A stretch of DNA of 43,400 bases from positions 1 through 43,400 of IMG/VR virus record IMGVR_UViG_3300025543_004106; one strand, 5' to 3'. This DNA comes from a virus. Position numbers and translations under genes: made by a program. Each line of letters starts with the position of its first letter. The first letter of the stretch is position 1. Below the pieces are notes generated by a model. The model was not told the origin of the DNA and did not search any database. It worked only from the letters and a program-made list of their open reading frames with translations. This document shows, one piece after another, positions 22,286 through 31,048 of this stretch.

Positions 22286-22714
22286 CTATTTCATAGTGTT
22301 TCCATCAACGGTTATTTCATGCCAATGTACTCTTCCTTCCTCTATTGCTTTCTTAATATTTTTCTGTTTGCCCATCAGGAACGCACTACCGCTCTTAACT
22401 TCTACAAAGTGTACTGAGCATTTTGTCTTACTTCCAGTGTTAGAGAAAGCTACATAGTCTATCGGCATTCCTAAAAATTGGCAGTCTTCTACCGGTACTG
22501 GGAATTCATCTAAGAACGGTACGAAGTGTTCTATCGTTTTACCCCACTGTACTGCTCCAGATCTTTTCTTAGCATCAGCTCTTATAGCTTTTCTTTCTTC
22601 TTCGAATTCTACTTCTTTCTCCTTTATCTTTTTCTCTAGATCTCTAATTATACGTCTAGATACAAAAAACATTATTAGGCAGAGTGTGAATAGTACTGTA
22701 CTTATATAGGTCAT
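22286..22714 (-). CDS. Membrane-anchored Holliday-junction-resolvase-related nuclease
   Basis: The 142-residue protein has an N-terminal membrane helix (about 4-19), a charged linker (20-50), and a PD-(D/E)XK-like core: VQWGKTIEHFVPFL (55-68), GMPIDYVAF (82-90) and HFVEVKSG (102-109), giving Asp86, Glu105 and Lys107 as metal site. The sequence matches the Endonuc_Holl (Holliday junction resolvase-related) family. Membrane anchoring of a DNA nuclease is unusual. It lies 3 bases after the lipoprotein gene. Phage role could be host DNA cleavage or recombination. Confidence 0.8.
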   Translation of the reverse strand: MTYISTVLFTLCLIMFFVSRRIIRDLEKKIKEKEVEFEEERKAIRADAKKRSGAVQWGKTIEHFVPFLDEFPVPVEDCQFLGMPIDYVAFSNTGSKTKCSVHFVEVKSGSAFLMGKQKNIKKAIEEGRVHWHEITVDGNTMK

Positions 22715-22717
22715 AAA

Positions 22718-23449
22718 TTATTGGTTTTTTCTTGTATTATTTCTCTTTTTTGGTGTATTCTGTGTGTTAGTTCTTGACCTGCTTGTTCTTACGGGTACAC
22801 TAGTACTAATACGTCTCGGTTGAGGATTATTTATATTACTTCTATTACTATTTCTAATAATAGGTCTTGTGTTTGTATTTTCCGGAACTCTATGAACTCT
22901 TCTTCGAGTGTTTTTATTACCGTGTATAACCTCTGTTGTTATATACCTTCCTCTCACAGTGTTAGTGTTGGATCTTCCTCGAGAAGGGTTCAGGTGATTA
23001 TCCCAGGTATTCCAGTTATTCCAGCCATAGTAATTATTCCAACCGTAGTAGTTGCTCCAACCATAGTAACTGCTCCAGGAATGTCTCCATCTTCTTCCGT
23101 AATCATAAGGGTACCCCCATATCCAGTCGTTCCACATTTGATTCCTATCCCAATTAGGGCTATATCCTAAATACGGATTATAGTAGTTGTACCTGTTATT
23201 TAGTAGCATCCTATTCCAGGTAGGGTGTCTAGGTTGTCTCATCATATAGTGAGCGTAATCGTATCTGAAGTTAAAGTTGTTTGCAAGTAACATATTTAAC
23301 TTATACTCTGTATCTATAACCTGTACCCTAAAATCTGGATTTCCGTTATAGTATTGAGTATCTGTACCTATGCTGCTTACGCTTACTTGAGATACTGTAC
23401 AGCTAAGTGTAAGTATTAGGAGTATTCCTATTATTAGTATTTTTTTCAT
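22718..23449 (-). CDS. Lipoprotein with YYGWNN aromatic repeats
   Basis: The 243-residue protein begins with a lipoprotein signal (MKKILIIGILLILTLSC, Cys17). After a Tyr-rich part there is an aromatic repeat tract (about 126-150): SYYGW, NYYGW, NYYGW, NW, and finally a basic, Arg/Asn/Thr-rich C-terminal third. Flavobacterial lipoproteins with such aromatic repeats exist but I know no function. It would be sent to the outer membrane or periplasm of the host. It is followed by the membrane-anchored nuclease gene and preceded by NrdA. Confidence 0.7.
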   Translation of the reverse strand: MKKILIIGILLILTLSCTVSQVSVSSIGTDTQYYNGNPDFRVQVIDTEYKLNMLLANNFNFRYDYAHYMMRQPRHPTWNRMLLNNRYNYYNPYLGYSPNWDRNQMWNDWIWGYPYDYGRRWRHSWSSYYGWSNYYGWNNYYGWNNWNTWDNHLNPSRGRSNTNTVRGRYITTEVIHGNKNTRRRVHRVPENTNTRPIIRNSNRSNINNPQPRRISTSVPVRTSRSRTNTQNTPKKRNNTRKNQ

Positions 23450-23461
23450 AACTAGTGTGTT

Positions 23462-25180
23462 TTAACCTTCGCAGGCGCTACATGTTAACAGTTCTTGGGA
23501 GAATTGCTGTGCAGCATTTAAGTTGTACTGGTAGTATAATGATTTGATTCCTTTATCGAAAGCGTCTAAATGAAGTTTAATTACGTCTTTAGGAGCTGAA
23601 TTAGGGTGTATCGCTAGATTAATAGATTGTCCCATATCTATATGTTTCTGTCTTTGGGCAGCTAAGTTTACTACATCTACTTGAGATATTTCATGGAATA
23701 GCTTAAAAACATCTTTTTCATGTTCTGATAGGAAGTTTAAATGTTGTACAGAACTTCCGTGGGTTAGTATACTTTCCCAAACTTCTTCTGTATCTTTTCC
23801 TTTACTTCTAAGTAGTGCTTCTAATTCTCTATTCTTCCATTCTACTTGTACTTTGGCTACCATTTTTTCTCCATAGTTTATTTTGTGAGGTTCAATACCC
23901 TCACTGTATGCCATTGTAACTCCTCCATCTATAAAGCTAGTAGATTTTTTAGGAGCTTGAGCCATACGACTTGTATTACGCTCTCCGTAACCCTCTAACA
24001 TTTTAGGTTCTCCGAAATGCTTAGCCATCCACTTAGATGCTCTATCTCCTTCTTTCCTCATAGTAGAGAATATATCTCCGTTAATAGTAATAGAAGGTAC
24101 TGTTCCGAATGCTATATTATTCTTCTGCAGGTAGGAGTGGAATGAAGAGATTCCCATACCAATTGCTCTATGCTCTTTTGCAAATTTTATGGCAGATTTT
24201 ATTGCTGGTATTTTTTCACCTTTTTCTATATACTCTTCTATAACGCAATCTAGTAGGATATTCATATCAAACAGAAAGTTAGGGTCTTGTTTTATTTCGT
24301 CCCAATGGTATGCGTTTATAGAAGATAGGCAGCAAGCGAATGTTTTTTCGTAATCTGTATATTCGATAGCTTCAGCACATATGTTAGCGTTACGTATTCT
24401 CATACCTTTATCTATATATGCTTGAGAAATACCTTTATTTGAATTTTCTTCATCTAGAATATACGGAAATCCAGCTTCTTTTCTAGTGTTTAGTATCTTA
24501 GTGAATATCTTTCTCTTTTCTTTATCGCCATCCTTTAGTGCTTGTCTAAAACCTTCAGGAAGTACAACTGCAGTGGTAACTGTAGTCAGAAATCTCTGCT
24601 TATCCTTAGGTATACGTTCTGTTCCGATATCTAGGAAATCCATGATTTCTGGGTGGTCTGTATCGCAGTAGAAGGTGATGAATCCTCTTCTTTGAGAATT
24701 TTGAGCTGTCTTACTCATCATATCTGCGTAGAGTTCTATCCATTCCATAATACTATTAGCTTCTCCTCCAGACTTAATAGGAGATCCAAGCGGACGTAGG
24801 TCAGATACGTTTACAGCAGTGCCTGCTCCTCTACTAGCTAATATACCTGTTTCGTAAAACCTACTGTAAATACCGTCAATAGAGTCTTCTATTATAGAGT
24901 GGTTACAGCTGATCGGTAGGTTATGTTCTGAGCCGAATGATCTTAGTACTGGTGTTGATAAGGAAGTCCATCCTTTACTTACATACCCTTCAAATCTTTT
25001 ACCTATATCTTGTAGGTACTCTCTAGCTTCTTCTGTTTTTGCTAGTTTAGTTGAGTATTTCTGTACTGTGTTACATATTATTTGGAATCTCTGTTCAGGT
25101 GTTTCTCCTTCATCTAAATAACCTCTTTTTAACATATCTCTTTGCTCTTCATCTTTGAGCCATTCCAAATTTAATCCCAT
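23462..25180 (-). CDS. nrdA: Ribonucleotide reductase class I, large subunit
   Basis: The 572-residue protein is a compact NrdA (E. coli 761): it lacks an N-terminal ATP cone. Catalytic features are seen: the LPISCNHSI cysteine near residue 92, NICAE (N-x-C-x-E) at about 267-271 and ACCLSSIN around 281-288, the radical-transfer SLYYQYNL near 549, and C-terminal TCSACEG cysteines for thioredoxin reduction. It converts NDPs to dNDPs with NrdB (25171-26148), whose stop overlaps its start by 10 bp. The loss of the ATP cone suggests no dATP inhibition, as in some phage RNRs. Confidence 0.95.
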   Translation of the reverse strand: MGLNLEWLKDEEQRDMLKRGYLDEGETPEQRFQIICNTVQKYSTKLAKTEEAREYLQDIGKRFEGYVSKGWTSLSTPVLRSFGSEHNLPISCNHSIIEDSIDGIYSRFYETGILASRGAGTAVNVSDLRPLGSPIKSGGEANSIMEWIELYADMMSKTAQNSQRRGFITFYCDTDHPEIMDFLDIGTERIPKDKQRFLTTVTTAVVLPEGFRQALKDGDKEKRKIFTKILNTRKEAGFPYILDEENSNKGISQAYIDKGMRIRNANICAEAIEYTDYEKTFACCLSSINAYHWDEIKQDPNFLFDMNILLDCVIEEYIEKGEKIPAIKSAIKFAKEHRAIGMGISSFHSYLQKNNIAFGTVPSITINGDIFSTMRKEGDRASKWMAKHFGEPKMLEGYGERNTSRMAQAPKKSTSFIDGGVTMAYSEGIEPHKINYGEKMVAKVQVEWKNRELEALLRSKGKDTEEVWESILTHGSSVQHLNFLSEHEKDVFKLFHEISQVDVVNLAAQRQKHIDMGQSINLAIHPNSAPKDVIKLHLDAFDKGIKSLYYQYNLNAAQQFSQELLTCSACEG

Positions 25181-26148
25181 GCGTCTTCTGTAATTAGGTT
25201 TTGTTTATTATAATCTGTGCTTTTTTGTGCGAAAAAATCGAAGGAAATTGGTGCTTTTGCCATTCTATCAAAATATTCTGTTGGTTTTAGTAGTTCTTTG
25301 TCTACTTCAAACTCTTTCTTATACCCTATCAACTCTAATCCGTGGTTAAGTCTTTGTTTTGTATATTCTTTAATTACTGCTTTAGGCATAAACTCCAATT
25401 CTCCTTTTTCAAACACCCAGTCAATTAGCTCTTCTTCTGCTTTAAGTGCTTTTCGGATATTTCTACGAATCTTATCTTCCATCTCTGCATCAAACCACTC
25501 CGGGTTTTCGTCTTTAATAATTTTTATCAGCTCTGCACCAAATTGAGCGTGTATAGCTTCTTCTTTCGAAGTTGCATTAACAACTGTTGTAAAATTAGTA
25601 AACATATTCTTATACTTACCGAATGCTGATATTGTTAGGAAGTTAGCAAATAAACTTGCATTCTCCACCAGTAAAGTAAATAAAATTAGTGATTTTGTAA
25701 ACTCTTTATTAGATCTAGATGTATACCCTTTTAGGTACTTATTCAAATAGTTTACCCTACCTGCTATTTCAGGTATTTCCATAATATCTTCAAACGCTCC
25801 GTCTAATCCTAGTAGGTCTAATCCTTGTTTATATGTTCTCCTATGTACAACTTCATTCCCTGCAAATACATGTCCTGCATCTGCTACCTCTGTCTTTGGG
25901 CACCTAATATCTATCCTAGCCCATGACGTTTTTACTTTATTTTCAACTACTCCTATACAGAGCATAGATCTCTTCATTGCTTCTTGCTCATGAGGTTTAA
26001 ACTTTGTCTTGAAGTCCCTGACATCTCTGTCGTAGTCAAAATGTTCTGGTGTCCAGAAAGCTTCCCAAATTACGTTTGCATACCTAAGTAAATGTGGGTA
26101 ATCGTTTCCTCTAACATCTTCGCTTGGTTCGAATATGTTCTTTTTCAT
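25171..26148 (-). CDS. nrdB: Ribonucleotide reductase class I, small subunit
   Basis: The 325-residue protein has the ferritin-like RNR fold. Iron motifs are ENKV (a Glu in the region of E. coli Asp84), NEVVHRRTY with Glu, His and the radical Tyr four residues after the His, LLVENASLF and EEAIHAQFG. It pairs with NrdA, encoded next. The operon starts here, after the terminator at 26187-26224. Its role is dNTP supply for phage replication. Confidence 0.95.
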   Translation of the reverse strand: MKKNIFEPSEDVRGNDYPHLLRYANVIWEAFWTPEHFDYDRDVRDFKTKFKPHEQEAMKRSMLCIGVVENKVKTSWARIDIRCPKTEVADAGHVFAGNEVVHRRTYKQGLDLLGLDGAFEDIMEIPEIAGRVNYLNKYLKGYTSRSNKEFTKSLILFTLLVENASLFANFLTISAFGKYKNMFTNFTTVVNATSKEEAIHAQFGAELIKIIKDENPEWFDAEMEDKIRRNIRKALKAEEELIDWVFEKGELEFMPKAVIKEYTKQRLNHGLELIGYKKEFEVDKELLKPTEYFDRMAKAPISFDFFAQKSTDYNKQNLITEDAWD

Positions 26149-26186
26149 AAATTTTTAAATTGTTAGTTTGTTAATATTACTAGATT

Positions 26187-26224
26187 AAAAAATCTCCAAT
26201 AGAGAGGTACTTTTTATTGGAGAT
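26187..26224 (-). terminator. Strong rho-independent terminator after the helicase
   Basis: Arms ATCTCCAATA (26192-26201) and TATTGGAGAT (26215-26224) form a perfect 10-bp stem with a 13-nt loop; the minus strand then has a T run. It separates the replication operon from the NrdB/NrdA unit. Confidence 0.85.
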
Positions 26225-26248
26225 GCTTTCATAAATAGCATATATATT

Positions 26249-27595
26249 CTACTTTTTGTCAAATAATTCAGACATCTTTTCTCTAGATAGAGTAAATGTA
26301 GGTCCACCGTTACCTCCGTCTATATCATCCAAGTCTGTTTTTCCGTCAAACTCTATATGTCCGTTATTAGTGTCCATTTTTACGTTGTAAGTCATACCGT
26401 CCATTCCGTACCGATTTTTCATTACGTGTATTCTACCTGTACCTAGTACTTTATCTTCTTTCTGTCTTGATAACGATAAACATAAATCTGCTACCATCAT
26501 TTTATCGTAGGATCCAGCAGCTTTATCTCCCTCTATAATAGAATCTTTAGCTCCCATTCTATTAACTTGTGAAGGTGTTAATATTGGTATTTTTAATTCT
26601 TTAGCTAATCCTTTGGTTGCAATAAATACATCGTCGATCTCGTCTTTTCTTTCGAAACCTTTTCCTTTTGATGGCCCTCTTAAATAATCTACGTAATCGA
26701 TTATTACTAGGTCTGGTTTATGGTCTACATCAACACATTTCTGAATGTGTGATTTTATAGTATTTACTGTTGCGCTTTTTGGTGGATATTCTTTGACTAT
26801 TAATTTCCCTTTCAAGTTATCTACTTGTTTTTCGACTTCTTTTCTGTGTTTATTAACCTCATCAATAGAGTACCCTGTAAAATAGCAGTCAAATCTTTTA
26901 CCAACGTAGTCTTCCCCGAGCTCCAAAGTGTAAAAATTGACCTTATACCCAAGCTTAACAGCATGAGCAGCAATAGCAACCATAGTCCACGACTTACCGC
27001 CACCAGGATTACCAAATACAATACCCAAATCCCCGGGTCCAAATCCTCCTTGAATAGCATCATTAAGAATAGGCCAAGGAGAAGGGATGGTAGGACGGTA
27101 ATCAGTTCTATACCTAGTCTCAATATCTTTATTATATTCATGTCCAATATTTTTATCCATTCCTGCTTTCATAGCTTTTTCAATAGTATCTCTAATACCG
27201 TCAAAATCTCCTGCTTGTAGTAGGTCTGTAGAGTTTAGTATTGCTTGTTTCATCTCTTGATTCTTACAAAAAGTTTGAAACTCTTCCTGTACATACTCTA
27301 GATCTTCTTGTGATGCTTCATACGAGTTACGTAACTCTTCTTTCAAAGCTATCTTTAATATGTCGTTGTTTTCTTTTTGTAATTCTACCTTCAGTACATC
27401 CATACTAACTGTTGTATGGTATTTATCGAAGTATGTTGATATTTGATTAATTATCCATTTATGTGCATCTGAATCAAAGTAATCGTCTACTAGTACGTCT
27501 CTTACGTTTTGTAAGAATGTTTTGTCGGTTAGTAAGGATCCTAGTACTTTTAATTGGAAACCTTTCCCGTATTGATTTAATGCTTTTAGCGTCAT
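26249..27595 (-). CDS. Replicative DNA helicase, DnaB/gp41-type
   Basis: The 448-residue protein has an N-terminal helical part and a RecA-fold C-terminal domain: Walker A GNPGGGKS (195-202), LVIIDYVDYL (296-305) with Walker B, then the conserved ILTPSQVNRMG element. It unwinds DNA ahead of the polymerase as a hexamer. In the operon it is preceded by the 5' nuclease gene. The stretch 26880-27150 (about residues 148-238, around Walker A) has a visibly different base composition from its surroundings. No primase is recognised in the window. Confidence 0.93.
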   Translation of the reverse strand: MTLKALNQYGKGFQLKVLGSLLTDKTFLQNVRDVLVDDYFDSDAHKWIINQISTYFDKYHTTVSMDVLKVELQKENNDILKIALKEELRNSYEASQEDLEYVQEEFQTFCKNQEMKQAILNSTDLLQAGDFDGIRDTIEKAMKAGMDKNIGHEYNKDIETRYRTDYRPTIPSPWPILNDAIQGGFGPGDLGIVFGNPGGGKSWTMVAIAAHAVKLGYKVNFYTLELGEDYVGKRFDCYFTGYSIDEVNKHRKEVEKQVDNLKGKLIVKEYPPKSATVNTIKSHIQKCVDVDHKPDLVIIDYVDYLRGPSKGKGFERKDEIDDVFIATKGLAKELKIPILTPSQVNRMGAKDSIIEGDKAAGSYDKMMVADLCLSLSRQKEDKVLGTGRIHVMKNRYGMDGMTYNVKMDTNNGHIEFDGKTDLDDIDGGNGGPTFTLSREKMSELFDKK

Positions 27596-27600
27596 ATAAC

Positions 27601-28632
27601 TTATTTTTTATAACCTGTTAGTCCTCGGAAGTTTTCTAGCCAACCTTCTGTATTCTTAGTAATTCCCTCTATCTTGTCTTGATCAAGTAAGTGTAAAAAT
27701 GCTCCTGTTCGTAAGCTAGGTATTTCCTCTTTCACTATATCTAATATAGCATTTTTTTCTCTATCATCCAACACTGTTTCGTGTAAATTCATTAATTCGT
27801 AATTAGTTTGAACTTTATCCCAATTGTGAATTATTTTAGCAAAAATCTTCTTAGGTTTCTTTACTTCCATTTGTTTTTCGCAGTGGTCCCATACATCTTG
27901 TAGTGTTGCATTTGCATCATGTGCGAAACTCTTCCATTCAGATAATATAGTTTTTATTCCTAATCCTTTTACTCCTTGGAGGTTGTCTGAATTATCTCCT
28001 AGTAGCGCTTTAACTATGTTGTAATTCTCTGGTAATACTTTTAGTTCATCAACTATATTAGTACTATTAAAGACTTTCTTCTTTATAGGGGCATACACGT
28101 TAATATACTCGTTGACTAGTTGTAGGAAATCCTTATCAGATGATACTATAGTAATTTTCTTACTATTCTTAGAAGCTTGTTTAGCTAGGTATGCGATTAT
28201 ATCATCAGCTTCTAACTTCTCTAACATTACCTGCTGTATAGGTAAACATTCTAAGTAGTCTTGCGTTCTGTATAATTGTCCGATCAGTGCTTCCTGCTCT
28301 TCTGCTTTTGTATCGTAAAGTCCCCAGTGTGTTATTCTAGAAGTTGCTCTGTTTGCTTTATAGTTAGGGTCAATATTTTTTCTGTTTGCTGAACCTCCTT
28401 TTCCATCCCATACTACTATTACTCGAGTAGGGTCAAATATACGTGTTACATATCCGAGTGATCGCATAAAACCTACCAGACCTCCGATATGTTGGCCTGA
28501 TGGGTTCATTGCTTTTAGTAGAGAGAAGCTACGAATTAACATATTCATAGCATCGATTACGAGTATGTGATCGTTTAACTCTCTAGGTGGGGAATCTTTA
28601 AGGTTATTCAGGATATCTGTATAACTCTTCAT
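27601..28632 (-). CDS. 5'-3' exonuclease/RNase H (flap nuclease family)
   Basis: The 343-residue protein has the PIN-type nuclease core with acidic residues: ILVIDAMNMLIRS (23-35), VVWDGKGG, KLEADDIIAYLA and IVSSDKDFLQLV, and the helix-3-turn-helix GDNSDNLQGVKGLGIKTI. It resembles T4 RNase H or the 5' nuclease domain of Pol I, needed to remove RNA primers; PolA here lacks such a domain. The ATG overlaps the recombinase stop (TAATG). Confidence 0.93.
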   Translation of the reverse strand: MKSYTDILNNLKDSPPRELNDHILVIDAMNMLIRSFSLLKAMNPSGQHIGGLVGFMRSLGYVTRIFDPTRVIVVWDGKGGSANRKNIDPNYKANRATSRITHWGLYDTKAEEQEALIGQLYRTQDYLECLPIQQVMLEKLEADDIIAYLAKQASKNSKKITIVSSDKDFLQLVNEYINVYAPIKKKVFNSTNIVDELKVLPENYNIVKALLGDNSDNLQGVKGLGIKTILSEWKSFAHDANATLQDVWDHCEKQMEVKKPKKIFAKIIHNWDKVQTNYELMNLHETVLDDREKNAILDIVKEEIPSLRTGAFLHLLDQDKIEGITKNTEGWLENFRGLTGYKK

Positions 28633-29705
28633 TAACTTATCTTCTTTACGCTAACTACCTCTTCTTCTGTATCTCCTTCTTCTATTAAGTCGAACTTATC
28701 GGACCCTAGCAGTTTAAACCATCTATCTTTATGCTCTGCCTTATAGTTATCGATCGCTTTTTTATCGTCTTTTATAAATCCATGCGCAGTCATTACTATC
28801 TTACCTCTTGACTGTACTCCTCCAATATGGTTTTTCTCTATCTGTACATTAGTCTTCTTAGCAAACTCTACTTGCTTACCTTTGTTAATAGCTTTTATCT
28901 TAGAAGTACCTGGGTTTGTTATATTCCCGAAAGTTATAATAAGTGTAGCGTCGTACCACATCGTCATACCGTTCTTATTCTGTAATTTAGGTTGACCCAT
29001 CGGATGTTCAGGTTTCTGAGTCCATACTTTATTGATTGCGATAAGACTGTTGGTGTATTTGCTCCCTTCTTTCCTCGATAACAGTATCTTTTGATTCATA
29101 TTATTACCAAATTGGGTAGACATTGCTCCTGCATTCCATTCGTTGTTATTCTTATTAGAACGTACAGATAGTTCACACGGTACAGATCCTATGGAGTCCC
29201 ATAAAAAACACAAGTCGTAAGGTAGGTTACCTTTAGCCTGCTCGTCCATTAAGTCTGCCATATATACAGCTACGTCTTCTATAGTATTTAAAGTACCTCT
29301 ATCAGCATATAAAAAGAATCCTTCATAGTCTAATATCTCTCCTGTCTCTTCGTCTACCATCTCTTCAAATTCAAGACCCATCTCTCGTACATGCTCCCAA
29401 GACCATTTCATCTCAGTAACAATGAATACTGGTAATATACCTTTCTTCTGGCATTGTACTGCTGCTTCTACTAAAGCAGTAGTCTTACCTGTGTCACTAT
29501 GTCCTCTAAGGAGTGTTATATGTCCTTCTGGAAATCCTGGTAAGGATGTGATTTCTTGAAGAGCAGGAGACATTGGTATATAGTCCTGTTCTTTAAATTT
29601 TACAGAAGTAAGAGCGTACCCTTTCTTTTTCTTAAAGTTGCCTAAATTAAAAGACTTCTTGATTGAATCAGAAGCCTTTTGTTTTGTTTCTTTTTTACTT
29701 GCCAT
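28632..29705 (-). CDS. RecA/UvsX-like recombinase
   Basis: The 357-residue protein has Walker A GHSDTGKT (68-75), VFIVTEMKWSW (the catalytic Glu region), LCFLWDSIGSVP as Walker B, and a later QFGNNMNQK element in the L1/L2 area. The N-terminus is basic. The organisation resembles UvsX of T4, which promotes strand exchange in recombination-dependent replication. It overlaps the SSB stop (TAATG). No UvsY-like mediator was recognised. Confidence 0.92.
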   Translation of the reverse strand: MASKKETKQKASDSIKKSFNLGNFKKKKGYALTSVKFKEQDYIPMSPALQEITSLPGFPEGHITLLRGHSDTGKTTALVEAAVQCQKKGILPVFIVTEMKWSWEHVREMGLEFEEMVDEETGEILDYEGFFLYADRGTLNTIEDVAVYMADLMDEQAKGNLPYDLCFLWDSIGSVPCELSVRSNKNNNEWNAGAMSTQFGNNMNQKILLSRKEGSKYTNSLIAINKVWTQKPEHPMGQPKLQNKNGMTMWYDATLIITFGNITNPGTSKIKAINKGKQVEFAKKTNVQIEKNHIGGVQSRGKIVMTAHGFIKDDKKAIDNYKAEHKDRWFKLLGSDKFDLIEEGDTEEEVVSVKKIS

Positions 29706-30514
29706 TATTCATTAAATAAGTCATCAAATTTACTAACTGTGTCTTTGTTGCCAGCCGTAGCTGTTTCCAAAGTAAAGTCCGTTTTTTGTTGACCTAAGCT
29801 TTCTGGCAGTTTATCTTCGGTTTTAGTTCCTTCTGTTGGCTGTTTTTCTTCTACAGCAGCGTTTGGATCTAAATACTCTTTGAGTTTTCTTTTTACAAAC
29901 TCGTAATCGTATTCTGTAAATGATTGTAGTGGTTCTGGTTGTTCTTTCATCCATGTTTCTACTGAATCACTGTTATCGGATAGTGGGGTTTGTTTTGGTT
30001 TTATCCTTACAGTAGTTTCAGGGTAAGGATTCCCTTTTTGCATCTCTACTACCATATCCCATCCGTTGATTACATCGGTAAAATCCCCAATATCTTCATC
30101 TTCAGCTAACGCTAGTAAAGCTTTGTAAATTGTTACTCCAAATCCCCATAACCTAACTCCTTTCTCTTCTTCCCCTCTAACTACTACAGGAGCAAAGATT
30201 CGTGTTTTCGGTGAGATCTTTCCTGATAGCGACCAATTGTCTTTATCGCTAGTTTTTCTTAATTCCTTAACGAATTCTTCAATCGGATCTTGTTTTCCGA
30301 AATTAGATAAAGCTATCATCGGGTACTTCCCGATACCGTAGTGGAATTTTAATTCTGTAAATGGATAGTCAGGGTTCAAAGCAGATGGTACAATACGTAC
30401 TGTCTGTTTTCCGATTTCTGGTTTCCAAAAAAGTTTAGAATAGTCGGTCTTTTCTCTATCTTGACCGTTGTTGTTTAAAGAGTCTAATTTTGCTCTAATT
30501 GCATCAATGTTCAT
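29705..30514 (-). CDS. Single-stranded DNA-binding protein, gp32-like
   Basis: The 269-residue protein has a core with LFWKPEIGKQTVRIVPS (25-45 region) and FHYGIGKYPMIALSNFG, plus a Gln/Glu/Thr-rich linker and an acidic, aromatic C-terminus ending SKFDDLFNE, as in phage T4 gp32, whose acidic tail binds partner proteins. T4's zinc-binding Cys/His cluster is not seen. Upstream is the promoter-like box 30541-30557 and leader AGTTATATATG. Downstream are recombinase and nuclease genes in one operon. Confidence 0.88.
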   Translation of the reverse strand: MNIDAIRAKLDSLNNNGQDREKTDYSKLFWKPEIGKQTVRIVPSALNPDYPFTELKFHYGIGKYPMIALSNFGKQDPIEEFVKELRKTSDKDNWSLSGKISPKTRIFAPVVVRGEEEKGVRLWGFGVTIYKALLALAEDEDIGDFTDVINGWDMVVEMQKGNPYPETTVRIKPKQTPLSDNSDSVETWMKEQPEPLQSFTEYDYEFVKRKLKEYLDPNAAVEEKQPTEGTKTEDKLPESLGQQKTDFTLETATAGNKDTVSKFDDLFNE

Positions 30515-30540
30515 ATATAACTGGTTTAAAATAATTACTT

Positions 30541-30557
30541 AGTAATAATATAGGTAA
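30541..30557 (-). promoter_or_regulatory. Candidate promoter box upstream of the SSB gene
   Basis: The minus-strand TTACCTATATTATTACT differs by one base from the box upstream of folE (16025-16041). It lies 27 bases upstream of the SSB ATG, in the gap after the unknown gene at 30576-31028. Confidence 0.5.
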
Positions 30558-30575
30558 AGTACTTTTAGGAGGCAA

Positions 30576-31028
30576 CTATATTTCTATAATTTTATATAGT
30601 TTTGTACTTAATTGTTTTAATTCAGGTCCTTTAGTAAGTAGTATACTGTTACGGTATTCCTGCCAATTTACTCTATACGTTGTATCTAACTTACCTCCGT
30701 TAAGAGACTTTATTAACGTATTTAACGCATTTATTGTATATAACGTATTTGTTTCTTTTTTCCTATGTACCAGTATCGTGTTATCTATGAATTCTCCGAC
30801 ATTTCCGAAATCTACATTATAGGTACACATATACTCGTCTTGGGTATTTGCATATAACACAAAAATTTTATTATACAATACCTTATACCTACTTTGTATA
30901 GTGTCTAATACTTTAGTCAAAGTATCTTCAGTAGTAAAGGTACAAAAAAGTTTATTATTCATGTCTTCGCTGGTGAAGGAATGTTCGATATCGTAATCGA
31001 ACTTACATATTTTAGTGTCTGTTAACAT
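30576..31028 (-). CDS. Hypothetical protein between SSB and the second PolA
   Basis: The 150-residue protein is a mixed alpha/beta, Thr/Asn/Tyr-rich polypeptide, with MNNKLFCTFTTEDTLTKVLD and a C-terminal TKLYKIIEI. No motif is recognised. Position between the divergent PolA and SSB genes suggests a replication-associated role, but that is inference only. Confidence 0.65.
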   Translation of the reverse strand: MLTDTKICKFDYDIEHSFTSEDMNNKLFCTFTTEDTLTKVLDTIQSRYKVLYNKIFVLYANTQDEYMCTYNVDFGNVGEFIDNTILVHRKKETNTLYTINALNTLIKSLNGGKLDTTYRVNWQEYRNSILLTKGPELKQLSTKLYKIIEI

Positions 31029-31048
31029 AAATAAATAGTTGTTTGTTT

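Noticed and set aside
26821-27147. 108-codon frame in the helicase gene
   Set aside because: It arises from the composition patch around Walker A; the helicase frame is uninterrupted and has all motifs. Its existence was used only as a sign of the patch.
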